Assembly (NCBI RefSeq): GCF_014384765.1 | Contig: NZ_JACRSP010000004.1 | Location: forward strand, 137,172 to 201,171 | Direction of reading: 5' to 3' | DNA from: Feifania hominis | Lineage (GTDB): Bacteria; Bacillota; Clostridia; Oscillospirales; Feifaniaceae | Length of the DNA: 64,000 nt | Part shown: positions 7,316-16,129 of the stretch, in pieces | How positions within the stretch are numbered: the first letter of the stretch is position 1 | Layout of the letters: each line of letters begins with the position of its first letter | Position numbers and translations under genes: made by a program | The notes under the pieces: model-generated | What the model saw: the letters and a program-made list of their open reading frames with translations, nothing else | What the model was told of the DNA's origin: nothing | The model's database searches: none

Positions 7316-9394
7316 ATGAAACCATATCCTGTTAAGAACCTGCGAAATGTCTGTCTGCTCGGCCGAGGTGGCGACGGAAAGTCCACTCTGGTGGAGGCGG
7401 CGCTGTTCTTAACCAAGGCGACCGACCGTTTGGGCAAAGCGGCCGACGGGAATCTGGTCTGCGACTTTGACCCGGAAGAGGTCAAGCGTAAAATCTCCAT
7501 TTCGACGGCGGTGGCGCCGGTGGAATACAAGGGCTGTAAAATCAACTTCATCGACACCCCCGGCTACTACGACTTTGTCGGCGAGGTGGAGCAGGGCGCG
7601 CGCGTCGCCGAGACGGCGCTCATCGTCATCTCGGCCAAGGCCGGCGTCGGCGTATCGGCGGAGAAAGCCTGGAAAGTCGCGATGGACGCGAAGCTCTCCA
7701 AGCTCGTGTTCGTGTCGAAAGTCGATGAGGAGAACGCGCATTTCTACCACGCGCTCGAGAAGCTGCACGAGAAGTTCGGCGTGTCCATCTGCCCGGTCAT
7801 GATTCCGATCATTGAGGAGGAAAAGGTCGTCGGCTATGTCGATCTGCTCTCGCTCAAGGCCAAAAAGTACAAGGACGGCGTGCCGAGCGAAGTGCCGGTT
7901 CCCGAGGCGATGAACAAGAAGATCGAAGAGCTCACCAACATGATCAACGAGGCGGTCGCCGAGACCTCCGAGGAGCTTATGGAGAAGTTCTTCTCGGGCG
8001 AGCCTTTCACCCGCGAGGAGATTGTCAAGGGCTTCAAGGCCGGCGTGCTCGACGGGTCGATCACCCCGGTCGTCTGCGGCATCTCCACCAAGATGGAGGG
8101 CGTCTCAAACGTGCTCGACATGCTGGTGGAGTACTACCCGTCGCCCGATGAGCGCGCGAGTGAGAAAGTGCTCGACAAAGCGGGCAGCGAAACGGAGCTC
8201 AAAATGGACGAGAGCGGCCCCCTGGCGGCGCTCGTCTTCAAGACCGTTGCCGACCCGTTCGTCGGCAAGATGTCCTACTTCAAGGTGTTCTCGGGCGTCA
8301 TGAAGCCCGACAGCTCGGTGGTCAACACCCGGACCGGTCAAAACGAGAAGATCGGCCGGTGCTACTTCGTGCGCGGCAAGAAACAGGTTGAGGCGCCGCA
8401 GGTCGGCGTCGGCGACATCGGCGTGGTCACAAAGCTCGCCGGCACCGCCACGGGCGACACACTCTGCGCGCCCGGCCATGAGATCACCCTGCACGGAATT
8501 GATTTCCCGAAGCCCTGCCTGACCATGGCGATCATCCCCAAGGCGAAAGGCGACGAGGAGAAGATCTCCTCCGGCGTGCAGCGCCTGCTCGAGGAGGACC
8601 CGACGCTCGGCTTTGTCACCGACAAGGAGACCAAGCAGCAGCTCATCTCGGGTATGGGCGACGTGCATCTCGACGTCATCGTCTCGAAGCTGAAATCCAA
8701 ATTCGGCACCTCAGTCGATCTCGAGGAGCCGATCACCGCCTACCGTGAGACCATCCGCAAGAAAGTCAAAGTCGAGGGCAAACACAAGAAACAGTCGGGC
8801 GGCCACGGCCAGTTCGGCCACGTCTGGATCGAGTTTGAGCCCTGCCCCGAGAGCGAGGAGCTCGTCTTTGAGGAGAAGGTCTTCGGCGGCGCGGTTCCGA
8901 AGAACTTCTTCCCGGCGGTGGAAAAGGGTCTGCGCGACTGCGTCAAGGCGGGCGTGCTCGCGGCCTATCCGGTGGTGAACCTCAAGGCGACGCTGGTCGA
9001 CGGTTCCTACCACCCGGTCGACTCGTCGGAGATGGCGTTCAAAGTTGCGGCCGGCCTCGCGTTCAAAAACGGCCTGCCGAACGCCGGCCCCGTGCTGCTC
9101 GAGCCGATCGGCCATCTGAAAGCCTATGTGCCGGATAAGAACATGGGCGACGTCATCGGCGACATCAACAAGCGCCGCGGCAGAATTCTCGGCATGAATC
9201 CGGCCCACGACGGCCTGCAGGAGGTCGAGGCGGAGGTGCCGATGGCCGAGATGCACTCCTACGCGACGGATCTGCGCTCCATCACCAAGGCTCGCGGCTA
9301 CTTTGAGCTCGCCTTTGAGCGCTATGAGGAGGCTCCGCCGAATGTGGCGCAGAAAGTTGTGGAGGAGAGAAAGAAACTTCTCGAAGCGGAGTAA
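7316..9394 (+). CDS. Elongation factor G-like GTPase (EF-G paralogue)
   Basis: Translation-factor GTPase, 692 residues, with the five-domain EF-G layout. Start taken at the ATG at 7316 (GGGAG seven bases upstream); a TTG in frame at 7298 is weaker. The G domain has P-loop GRGGDGKST (16-24), where classical EF-G has GHIDAGKTT, then DTPGYYDF switch II (about 80) and a SKVD (about 133) in place of NKxD. Domain II (about 300-380) and the domain IV signature QSGGHGQFGHVWIEFEP (about 475-490) are present, and the C-terminus carries the domain V fold. This EF-G2-like group occurs beside a canonical fusA located with rpsL/rpsG; here it stands alone, with its own promoter and terminator. Role beyond translocation-like GTPase activity is unknown. 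Confidence 0.88.
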   Translation: MKPYPVKNLRNVCLLGRGGDGKSTLVEAALFLTKATDRLGKAADGNLVCDFDPEEVKRKISISTAVAPVEYKGCKINFIDTPGYYDFVGEVEQGARVAETALIVISAKAGVGVSAEKAWKVAMDAKLSKLVFVSKVDEENAHFYHALEKLHEKFGVSICPVMIPIIEEEKVVGYVDLLSLKAKKYKDGVPSEVPVPEAMNKKIEELTNMINEAVAETSEELMEKFFSGEPFTREEIVKGFKAGVLDGSITPVVCGISTKMEGVSNVLDMLVEYYPSPDERASEKVLDKAGSETELKMDESGPLAALVFKTVADPFVGKMSYFKVFSGVMKPDSSVVNTRTGQNEKIGRCYFVRGKKQVEAPQVGVGDIGVVTKLAGTATGDTLCAPGHEITLHGIDFPKPCLTMAIIPKAKGDEEKISSGVQRLLEEDPTLGFVTDKETKQQLISGMGDVHLDVIVSKLKSKFGTSVDLEEPITAYRETIRKKVKVEGKHKKQSGGHGQFGHVWIEFEPCPESEELVFEEKVFGGAVPKNFFPAVEKGLRDCVKAGVLAAYPVVNLKATLVDGSYHPVDSSEMAFKVAAGLAFKNGLPNAGPVLLEPIGHLKAYVPDKNMGDVIGDINKRRGRILGMNPAHDGLQEVEAEVPMAEMHSYATDLRSITKARGYFELAFERYEEAPPNVAQKVVEERKKLLEAE

Positions 9395-9407
9395 CAGATG
9401 AATTTTG

Positions 9408-9447
9408 GACCCGGGCCGGTTTTGGCGGCCCGGGTCTCTTTCATTTT
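9408..9447 (+). terminator. Rho-independent terminator of the EF-G-like gene
   Basis: Perfect 11-bp stem GACCCGGGCCG / CGGCCCGGGTC, 7-base loop, followed by the T-rich TCTTTCATTTT. Confidence 0.85.
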
Positions 9448-9525
9448 GCTCTTTTTGGCATGTTTGGCGCGGGGGATACATAAATATGATTCAGAGCCAA
9501 AATAGTCAAAAAGGAGCCAAATGCT

Positions 9526-10008
9526 ATGTTTGTCATCTCAATGAAGCTGGGGAAGAAAAAATTAATTGCCATCATCGCCGTGGCGGTGCTGCTTGTCGTG
9601 GGGCTCGTGTGGCTTCTGATGCCGAAGGATGTGCGCGAGGACACGGCGCCCGTCGCCAAGATCAAGACCACGCGCATCAAGGAGAACGCCGACCGCATCG
9701 CCTTTTTGAATCAGTACGGCTGGGAGGTTGTCAGCGAGCCCGCCGAGATTGTGGAGGTGACGGTGCCAAAGGAGTTCGACGACGTCTACGAGAACTACAA
9801 TCAGCTGCAAAAGCAGCAGGATTTCGATCTGACCAAATATAGGGGCAAACGCATCAAGCGCTACACCTATGAGGTGACCAATTACCCGGACGCCGACGCC
9901 GGTACGGTGGTCGCAAATGTGCTCATCTACAAAGATAAGGTAATCGGCGGCGACATTTGCAGCACGCAGCTCGGCGGTTTCATGCACGGCTTCTCACAGG
10001 ACTCTTAA
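9526..10008 (+). CDS. DUF4830 domain-containing membrane-anchored protein
   Basis: 160 residues; function unknown. A positively charged start (MKLGKKK) is followed by one hydrophobic segment (about residues 12-33), then an extracellular domain that matches the DUF4830 family of Clostridia: RIAFLNQYGWEV, EFDDVYENYNQLQKQQ and KRIKRYTYEVTNYP. The ATG at 9526 has AAGGAG upstream; a second ATG at 9541 lacks an SD. It stands between two terminators, so it is probably monocistronic. The anchor with small outer domain suggests a cell-envelope role, which is inference. Confidence 0.82.
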   Translation: MFVISMKLGKKKLIAIIAVAVLLVVGLVWLLMPKDVREDTAPVAKIKTTRIKENADRIAFLNQYGWEVVSEPAEIVEVTVPKEFDDVYENYNQLQKQQDFDLTKYRGKRIKRYTYEVTNYPDADAGTVVANVLIYKDKVIGGDICSTQLGGFMHGFSQDS

Positions 10009-10020
10009 GTGATCTCACGG

Positions 10021-10057
10021 CGCGCCCGGCGGACAACCGCCGGGCGCGTTTTCTTTT
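10021..10057 (+). terminator. Rho-independent terminator after the DUF4830 gene
   Basis: Perfect 12-bp stem CGCGCCCGGCGG / CCGCCGGGCGCG with loop ACAA, followed by TTTTCTTTT. Confidence 0.9.
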
Positions 10058-10067
10058 GCGGCGCGGT

Positions 10068-10096
10068 TTGACAAAGCGGCCGGATGCGGGTAAAAT
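10068..10096 (+). promoter_or_regulatory. Promoter of the yicC-spoVM operon
   Basis: TTGACA (10068-10073) and TAAAAT (10091-10096) with 17-base spacing, about 90 bases before yicC and directly after the preceding terminator. Confidence 0.75.
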
Positions 10097-10188
10097 AAAC
10101 TTGTTGTTCCCTTGCAGGATTTGGAAGAGAAAGGGAACCCAAAAACAGATGGAGAGGATGCGTCCGCCGCGCGGGCGCGAAGAGAAGT

Positions 10189-11067
10189 ATGATCAAAAGT
10201 ATGACCGGCTACGGTAGAGCGCAGGCGCTCGTGGGTGGCAAGGACATCACGGTGGAGATCAAATCGGTTAACCACCGCTATTTCGACTTCAGCATCCGTG
10301 CGCCGCGCATCTACGGTTTTCTCGAAGAGAAGCTCAAGACCCTCACCCAGAAATACATCAGCCGCGGCAAGGTCGACGTCTACGTGTCGGTCAATGTCGT
10401 CGAGGGACCAGATGCGGACATCCAGCTCAACACCTCCCTGCTGAGAAGCTATCTCGACGCGCTCGGGCGGCTCTCGAGCGAGTTCGGGCTCAAAGACGAC
10501 ATCTCGGTCATGAGCGTCGCGCGCTACAGTGACATCTTCACCGTGGTCCGCGCGGAGGAAAACGCCGACGAGCTCTGGTGCGAGGTGGAGCAGGTGGCGC
10601 TCGAGGCGATCTCCTCGTTTATGCAGATGCGCACCGCCGAGGGCGAGCGTATGTATCAGGATCTTCTCAGCCGGGAAGCCTATATTGAGCAGGTGCTGGA
10701 AAAAATTGAGGCCCAGTCCCAGAACACACTGACCGACTACCGCAGCCGCCTCTACGCAAAGGTCAAAGAGCTGCTCGGCGACACTCAGATCGACGACAGC
10801 CGCATTCTGACCGAGGTGGCGCTCTATGCCGACAAGATCGCGGTCGACGAGGAGACGGTGCGCCTGCGCAGCCACCTCAAGCAGTATCTGAGCATGATCG
10901 GCAGCGATGTGCCCGTCGGGCGCAAGCTCGACTTTCTGATTCAGGAGATGAACCGCGAGGTCAACACCATCGGCTCCAAGTCGAACAACCTCACCATCAG
11001 CCAGATGGTGGTCGATCTCAAGGCGGAGATTGAGAAAATTCGTGAACAGGTGCAGAATATCGAATAA
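10189..11067 (+). CDS. yicC: YicC-family endoribonuclease
   Basis: 292 residues, full length for the family (B. subtilis YloC). Family members are RNases acting in RNA turnover. The hallmark N-terminus MIKSMTGYGRA, the KSVNHRYFD motif (about residues 25-34) and the conserved C-terminal DUF1732 segment (GRKLDFLIQEMNREVNTIGSK) are all visible. First gene of the long operon running to spoVM. The SD is weak (AAGAGAAG). Confidence 0.93.
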   Translation: MIKSMTGYGRAQALVGGKDITVEIKSVNHRYFDFSIRAPRIYGFLEEKLKTLTQKYISRGKVDVYVSVNVVEGPDADIQLNTSLLRSYLDALGRLSSEFGLKDDISVMSVARYSDIFTVVRAEENADELWCEVEQVALEAISSFMQMRTAEGERMYQDLLSREAYIEQVLEKIEAQSQNTLTDYRSRLYAKVKELLGDTQIDDSRILTEVALYADKIAVDEETVRLRSHLKQYLSMIGSDVPVGRKLDFLIQEMNREVNTIGSKSNNLTISQMVVDLKAEIEKIREQVQNIE

Positions 11068-11086
11068 AGAGCGGGGGAGTTAAAGC

Positions 11087-11350
11087 GTGAAGCTGATCAA
11101 TATCGGGTTCGGCAACATGGTCTCGGCGAGCCGCCTTGTGGCGATTGTGAGCCCCGAGTCCGCGCCCATCAAACGGATCATTCAGGAGGCGCGCGACAAG
11201 AGCATGCTCATCGACGCGACCTACGGCAGACGCACCAGGGCGGTCATCATCACCGACAGCGACCACATCATTCTGTCGGCGGTTCAGCCGGAGACGGTGG
11301 CCGGGCGCCTTGACGACGGGGGTGACGACGATGAGCTCGACGAGGAGTGA
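11087..11350 (+). CDS. remA: Extracellular matrix regulatory protein RemA (DUF370)
   Basis: 87 residues. RemA is a ring-forming DNA-binding activator of matrix operons in Bacillus. The sequence INIGFGNMVSASRLVAIVSP with PIKRIIQEARD and DATYGRRTRAVIITDSDH is almost diagnostic. The last residues are acidic (DDGGDDDELDEE). It sits between yicC and gmk as in B. subtilis, and the gmk start lies inside its 3' end. Confidence 0.95.
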   Translation: MKLINIGFGNMVSASRLVAIVSPESAPIKRIIQEARDKSMLIDATYGRRTRAVIITDSDHIILSAVQPETVAGRLDDGGDDDELDEE

Positions 11351-11924
11351 CCGCGGGCTGCTGCTGGTGATCTCCGGCCCGTCGGGCGCCGGCAAGGGCA
11401 CGGTGATCGCCGATCTGCTCAAAAAGACCGACGACACGTTCTACTCGGTCTCGATGACGACGCGCCGGCCGCGCCCGGGCGAGGTCGACGGCAAAAACTA
11501 CTACTTTGTCTCGCGCGAGAGCTTTGAGCACGAGATTGAGACCGGCGGTCTGCTCGAATATGCCTGCTACAACGACAACTACTACGGCACGCCGGTGCGC
11601 GCGGTGCGCGAGCAGCTCGAGGCGGGCAAAAACGTCATTTTGGAAATTGAGGTCAAGGGCGCCGCGATCGTCAAGGAGCGTATGCCCGAGGCGCTGACCA
11701 TCTTTGTGATGCCGCCGACGCCGGAGATTCTCGCCGAGCGGCTTCGCGGGCGGCAGACCGAGACCGACGAGGAGATTCAAAACCGCCTGCGCATCGCCGC
11801 CGAGGAGATGAAGCTGGCGGCCATCTACGACCGGCTTGTGGTCAACGACGAGGTGTCGCGCGCGAGCGACGAAATATTGTCCATTATCCGCGCTGAGCGG
11901 CAGCGCCGCATGGCAGCGGTGTGA
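11331..11924 (+). CDS. gmk: Guanylate kinase
   Basis: Phosphorylates GMP to GDP, 197 residues. The ATG at 11331 is preceded by GGGGGTG and overlaps the end of remA by 20 bases; upstream TTG and GTG in the same frame lack an SD. P-loop GPSGAGKGT (about residues 15-23), the GMP-binding TTRRPRPGEVDGKNYYF and the LEYACYNDNYYGTP segment are intact. Position in the remA-gmk-rpoZ cluster supports the call. Confidence 0.96.
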   Translation: MSSTRSDRGLLLVISGPSGAGKGTVIADLLKKTDDTFYSVSMTTRRPRPGEVDGKNYYFVSRESFEHEIETGGLLEYACYNDNYYGTPVRAVREQLEAGKNVILEIEVKGAAIVKERMPEALTIFVMPPTPEILAERLRGRQTETDEEIQNRLRIAAEEMKLAAIYDRLVVNDEVSRASDEILSIIRAERQRRMAAV

Positions 11925-11956
11925 AACTGACAGAATTGTGAAGGGTGGAAATGTTC

Positions 11957-12181
11957 ATGAGTATGCTCAAACCGGCAATCAGTGAGCTGATTGGCAAGGA
12001 TGACAGCAGGTATTCTCTGGTGATTGCTGTGGCGAAGAGGGCGCGCCAGATCGCCGACGACTCGGAGAAGCTGGGGGTACATCTGAAAGAAAAACCGGTG
12101 AAAATCGCCGTCGGCGAATTCGCGCAGGGCAAGATCAAGATTGTCGAGGCGGATAAAAACGTCTGGCGTGAAGACGAGTGA
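11957..12181 (+). CDS. rpoZ: DNA-directed RNA polymerase omega subunit
   Basis: 74 residues. Omega stabilises the beta-prime subunit. The fold core SRYSLVIAVAKRARQIADD is clear, with the expected short Firmicute length. The ATG at 11957 is chosen because AAGGGTGG lies eight bases upstream; the ATG at 11951 and GTG at 11945 are too close to it. coaBC, which follows rpoZ in B. subtilis, is absent. Confidence 0.93.
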   Translation: MSMLKPAISELIGKDDSRYSLVIAVAKRARQIADDSEKLGVHLKEKPVKIAVGEFAQGKIKIVEADKNVWREDE

Positions 12182-12187
12182 GATGCG

Positions 12188-12216
12188 AAGGTGGCAGTTT
12201 TGCCACCTTTTGTTTT
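12188..12216 (+). terminator. Hairpin with T-tract between rpoZ and priA
   Basis: Stem AAGGTGGCA / TGCCACCTT with a 4-base loop, then TTGTTTT. Because priA follows within a few bases without an obvious promoter, it probably attenuates rather than ends the operon. Confidence 0.7.
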
Positions 12217-12229
12217 AGGATGAGTGACG

Positions 12230-14668
12230 ATGATAGCAAAAGTTGCCATTGAAAATCTGACCTATCCGGCGGACGCCCTGTTTGACTACGAGGTGCCCGC
12301 AGAGCTCGAGGGTGCGCTGCGCCCCGGCTGCCGGGTGGTGGTGCCCTTCGGCGGCGGCAACCGGCGCCGCCAGGGCATGGTCATGGCGCTCGCAGAACAC
12401 AGCGAGCTTGCGTCGCTCAAGCGGGTGCAGCGGCTGGTCGACGAGACGCCTGTGCTGTCCGAGGAGCTTCTGGGGCTTGTGGGCTTTTGCAAGCGCAGGT
12501 GGTTTTGCACCTACTTCGACGCGATCAAGGCCATTCTGCCGACGGGCAGCCGCGTGCGGCTGCGCGAGTACGCCGTGCCGACCGGCGAGCCCTATTCGGG
12601 CGACGATACGCTTGCGCGGGAGCTCATCGCCCTTGCGCAGAGCTCCGGCCGGCTCGATCTGGAAAAGCTGAGAAAAGAGCGCAGCGAGCCGATCGACTCC
12701 GCGCTCGCCGAGCTGCTGCAGGCGGGGGCGCTCAGACGGGTGTCGGATGTGCGCCGCAACGCCAGCGATATGACGCGGCTCGCGGCGCGGCTTGCGGTGT
12801 CCCACGAGGAGGCGGACGCCTATGTGCGCGACTGCCGCGCAAACGCGGCCAAGCACGAGAAAGTGCTCGACATCCTCAAGGGCTGTGAGAGCGTGCCGGT
12901 GACAGAGCTGTGCTACCTTTCCGGGGTGAGCAAGAGCGTCGTCGACACGCTCGCCCGGCGGCAGATCATCGAGCTTCACACCCTCGAGCTGCTGCGCCGC
13001 CCCTACCGGGAGAAGACGCGCGGCGGCGACCGGGAGCCGATCCGCCTCAGCGCCGGGCAGCACAGCGTCCTCGAGGGGCTCTGGGCCCTGTGCGCCGGCG
13101 GACGGCCCGAGGCGGCGCTTCTGCACGGCGTCACGGGTTCGGGTAAGACCGAGGTCTACATCAGCCTGATTGACCGCGTGATCGCCGCCGGGCGGAATGT
13201 CATTGTGCTGGTGCCGGAGATCGCGCTCACCCCGCAGCTGACCGACCGCTTCTACTCGCGCTATGGCGAGCGGGTCGCGGTGCTGCACAGCGCGCTCTCG
13301 GTCGGCGAGCGCTACGACGAGTGGAAGCGCCTGAAAAACGGCGAGGCGAGCATCGCTGTCGGCACGCGCTCGGCCATCTTCGCCCCGCTCGACAACGTGG
13401 GGCTGATCGTCGTCGACGAGGAGCAGGAGGGCTCCTACAAATCGGAGAATTCGCCGCGCTACCACGCGCGCGACGTCGCGAAGTACCGCGCGGTGAAAAA
13501 CGGGGCGCTGCTGCTGCTCGCGTCGGCCACTCCGTCGGTCGAGAGCTACATGAGTGCGAAGCTCGGGCGCTATCATCTGTTCACCCTGAGCGAACGCTAC
13601 GGGGGCAGCACTCTGCCGGAGGTTCTCATCGCGGATATGCGCGAGGATCTGGCAAAGGGCGAGACGAGCGCCATCGGCGAGACACTGGCGGCGGAGCTGC
13701 GCTTCTGTCTCAAGCGCGGCGAGCAGGCGGTGCTCTTTCTGAACCGCCGCGGCTACAACACCTTTGTCGGCTGCCGGGCCTGCGGGGAGGTGCGCACCTG
13801 CCCGAACTGCAGCATCGCCATGACCTACCACAGCAGAAACGGGCTGCTGATGTGCCACTACTGCGGCCACAGCGAGGAGCTGTCGGACGTCTGTCCGGTC
13901 TGCGGCAGCCGCGGTATGCGCCATCTCGGCACCGGGACCCAGCGGGTGGAGGAGCAGCTCGCCGAGCTCTTTCCCACGGCGCGCGTCTGCCGGATGGATC
14001 TCGACACCACAAGCTACAAATCCTCCCACGAGAAGCTGCTCGGCGCGTTTCGCGACGGGGAGTACGATATTCTGCTCGGCACGCAGATGGTCACCAAGGG
14101 GCTCGATATGCCGAATGTGACGCTGGTCGGCGTGCTCTCGGCGGACGCCATGCTCTTCGTGGAGGACTACCGCGCCGCCGAGCGCACTTTCATGCAGCTG
14201 ACGCAGGTGGTGGGCCGCGCGGGCCGCGCGGGAAAGCGCGGCTACGCCGTGATTCAGACCTACTGCCCGGACAACCGGGTGATCGAGCTCGCCCGCCGGC
14301 AGGACTATGAGGGCTTCTTTGAGGAGGAGATCCTCTTTCGCAAGAACATGATCTATCCGCCCTACTGCGACATCTGTCACATCATGTTCACCGGCGCTGA
14401 CGAGGGCGGGGTGCGCGAGGCGGCAAAGCGCTTTCACACGGCTCTCGCGGATGAGTTTCGCCGGACGCAGGCCGCAAACATCATTCTCTTTGCGCCGGCC
14501 CCGCCGCCGATTGCGAAGATCAGTCAGAAGTACCGCCAGCGGATTCTTCTCAAGTGCCGCGACGACAAAAAACTACGCCAAACGCTTGATAAAATGCTTT
14601 GCAATTTTTATAATAATAGGGAAAACAGAGGTGTCTCCATCTATGTGGACATCAACCCGAATCTGTAA
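12230..14668 (+). CDS. priA: Primosomal protein N' (replication restart helicase PriA)
   Basis: Superfamily 2 3'-5' DNA helicase that reloads the replisome at collapsed forks, 812 residues from the ATG at 12230. An N-terminal DNA-binding domain is followed by Walker A GVTGSGKTEVY (about residue 303), a DEEQ Walker B box (usually DEEH in PriA), the SPRYHARDVA segment, and the zinc-binding insertion with cysteine pairs CRAC, CPNC, CHYC and CPVC (about 520-560). Motifs V and VI are GTQMVTKGLD and QVVGRAGRAGKRG. Neighbours def and fmt are in the order usual for Firmicutes. Confidence 0.96.
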   Translation: MIAKVAIENLTYPADALFDYEVPAELEGALRPGCRVVVPFGGGNRRRQGMVMALAEHSELASLKRVQRLVDETPVLSEELLGLVGFCKRRWFCTYFDAIKAILPTGSRVRLREYAVPTGEPYSGDDTLARELIALAQSSGRLDLEKLRKERSEPIDSALAELLQAGALRRVSDVRRNASDMTRLAARLAVSHEEADAYVRDCRANAAKHEKVLDILKGCESVPVTELCYLSGVSKSVVDTLARRQIIELHTLELLRRPYREKTRGGDREPIRLSAGQHSVLEGLWALCAGGRPEAALLHGVTGSGKTEVYISLIDRVIAAGRNVIVLVPEIALTPQLTDRFYSRYGERVAVLHSALSVGERYDEWKRLKNGEASIAVGTRSAIFAPLDNVGLIVVDEEQEGSYKSENSPRYHARDVAKYRAVKNGALLLLASATPSVESYMSAKLGRYHLFTLSERYGGSTLPEVLIADMREDLAKGETSAIGETLAAELRFCLKRGEQAVLFLNRRGYNTFVGCRACGEVRTCPNCSIAMTYHSRNGLLMCHYCGHSEELSDVCPVCGSRGMRHLGTGTQRVEEQLAELFPTARVCRMDLDTTSYKSSHEKLLGAFRDGEYDILLGTQMVTKGLDMPNVTLVGVLSADAMLFVEDYRAAERTFMQLTQVVGRAGRAGKRGYAVIQTYCPDNRVIELARRQDYEGFFEEEILFRKNMIYPPYCDICHIMFTGADEGGVREAAKRFHTALADEFRRTQAANIILFAPAPPPIAKISQKYRQRILLKCRDDKKLRQTLDKMLCNFYNNRENRGVSIYVDINPNL

Positions 14669-14679
14669 AGGAGAACCAA

Positions 14680-15189
14680 ATGGCCATACGTACCATACTC
14701 AATAAAAAAGAGGACGCGCTGCGCAAGAAGTGCCGTCCCATCGATCGCATCACCCCCCATCTGCTGACGCTGCTCGACGACATGCGCGAGACGGTCGTCG
14801 ACGCCAACGGCGCCGGGCTCGCGGCGCCCCAGGTCGGCGTTTTGCGCCGCATCGCGGTGGTGGTCAATGAGAACGATGAGATCTTCGAGCTGATCAACCC
14901 CGAGATCGTCGAACGCCGCGGTGAGCAGCAGGAGCTCGAGGGCTGCCTGTCCGACCCGGGTGAGTGGGGCATCACGAGCCGCCCCCAGTGGGTCAAGGCC
15001 AGGGCCATGAACCGGCAGGGCGAGTGGTATGAGCTCGAGGGCGAGGGCCTCTTCGCGCGGGCCATCTGCCACGAGATCGACCATCTCGACGGCATCCTCT
15101 TCACCGACCATGCGCTGAAGATCCTCACGGACGAACAGCTCACCGAATTTCTCGAGCAGCAGGCCGCCGCCGAGAACGAGAAAGCGTGA
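14680..15189 (+). CDS. def: Peptide deformylase
   Basis: Removes the formyl group from nascent N-terminal fMet, 169 residues. All three motifs are intact: GLAAPQVGV (about 46-54), EGCLSDPGEWG (about 87-97, cysteine metal ligand) and HEIDHLDG (about 128-135, two histidine ligands and catalytic Glu). GTAAAGGAG precedes the ATG. It lies 11 bases after priA and 4 bases before fmt, the formylating enzyme, pairing opposite reactions. Confidence 0.96.
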   Translation: MAIRTILNKKEDALRKKCRPIDRITPHLLTLLDDMRETVVDANGAGLAAPQVGVLRRIAVVVNENDEIFELINPEIVERRGEQQELEGCLSDPGEWGITSRPQWVKARAMNRQGEWYELEGEGLFARAICHEIDHLDGILFTDHALKILTDEQLTEFLEQQAAAENEKA

Positions 15190-15193
15190 CGGT

Positions 15194-16120
15194 TTGAGAA
15201 TTCTGTTTTACGGCACGCCGGAGTTCGCCGCTGTGCATCTGCGCGCGCTGCTCGGCGCGGGCCATGAAATCGGGGCGGTGGTCACCCAGCCCGACAAGCC
15301 GCTCGGACGCAAGAAGATCGTCACGCCGCCGCCGGTCAAGGCGGCGGCGCTCGAGGCGGGCATCCCGGTATACCAGCCGGTGCGCCTGCGCGACGGCAGC
15401 TTTGAGAGCCTCGTGCGCGGCATCGCGCCCGAGCTTGCGGTCGTGGTGGCCTACGGCAGGCTGCTGCCAGCCGGCGTACTCGCCATTCCCCAATATGAGA
15501 CCATCAACATCCACGCGTCGCTGCTGCCGAAATACCGCGGCGCGGGCCCCATCCAGTGGGCGATTTTAAACGGCGAGCGCGAGACCGGCGTCACCAGCAT
15601 GATGGTGGGCGAGGAGCTCGACGCGGGGGACATTCTGCTGTCAAAGGCCACGCCGATCGGCGAGGGGGAGACCTACGGCGAGCTGCAGGAGCGACTCGCG
15701 CCTCTCGGGGCGCAGCTGCTGCTCGAGACGGTCTCCGCCATCGAGAGCGGCGCCGCACGCCGCACGCCGCAGGATGCATCACAGGTGAGCCTGGCCCCCA
15801 TTCTGACCAAGGAACTCTCGCCGATTGACTTTCATAAGCCGGCCTTTCTGGTTGCGCGCCAGGTCTGCGGGCTCAACCCGTGGCCGGTCGCAACCCTGCC
15901 GTGGGACGAGCGTAAACTGCGGGTGTTTCGCGCCTTTGTGGGCGGCGAGACCGCCGATCGGCCCGGCACGGCCCGCGCTGACGGCGACGCGATCTCGGTC
16001 GCCTGCGGCGACGGAAAAACCGTGCGCCTGACCGATGTGCAGCTCGAGCTGTCAAAGCGAATGAGCGCCGCCGATTTTCTGCGCGGGCACCCCATCGAGG
16101 GGACCCGGCAGCTGCTTTAG
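15194..16120 (+). CDS. fmt: Methionyl-tRNA formyltransferase
   Basis: Transfers formyl from 10-formyl-THF to Met-tRNA(fMet), 308 residues. It appears to start at a TTG (15194), because no ATG or GTG in frame precedes the conserved MRILFYGTPEFAA start. The SD is poor, so translation is likely coupled to def. Catalytic segment HASLLPKYRGAGPIQWAI (about 107-124, with the HxSLLP motif) and the ELDAGDIL motif (about 141-148) are intact. The C-terminal OB-fold domain (about 205-300) is present. Confidence 0.95.
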   Translation: MRILFYGTPEFAAVHLRALLGAGHEIGAVVTQPDKPLGRKKIVTPPPVKAAALEAGIPVYQPVRLRDGSFESLVRGIAPELAVVVAYGRLLPAGVLAIPQYETINIHASLLPKYRGAGPIQWAILNGERETGVTSMMVGEELDAGDILLSKATPIGEGETYGELQERLAPLGAQLLLETVSAIESGAARRTPQDASQVSLAPILTKELSPIDFHKPAFLVARQVCGLNPWPVATLPWDERKLRVFRAFVGGETADRPGTARADGDAISVACGDGKTVRLTDVQLELSKRMSAADFLRGHPIEGTRQLL

Positions 16121-16129
16121 GAGGATTGT

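Noticed and set aside
12215..14437. Very long open frame on the minus strand under priA
   Set aside because: It lies wholly antisense to an unmistakable helicase gene, has no family resemblance and no SD. High-GC codon use leaves long false frames, also under copA (44079-45479), the GH26 gene (40898-42514), rsmB (16722-18410) and rimO (57818-59515).
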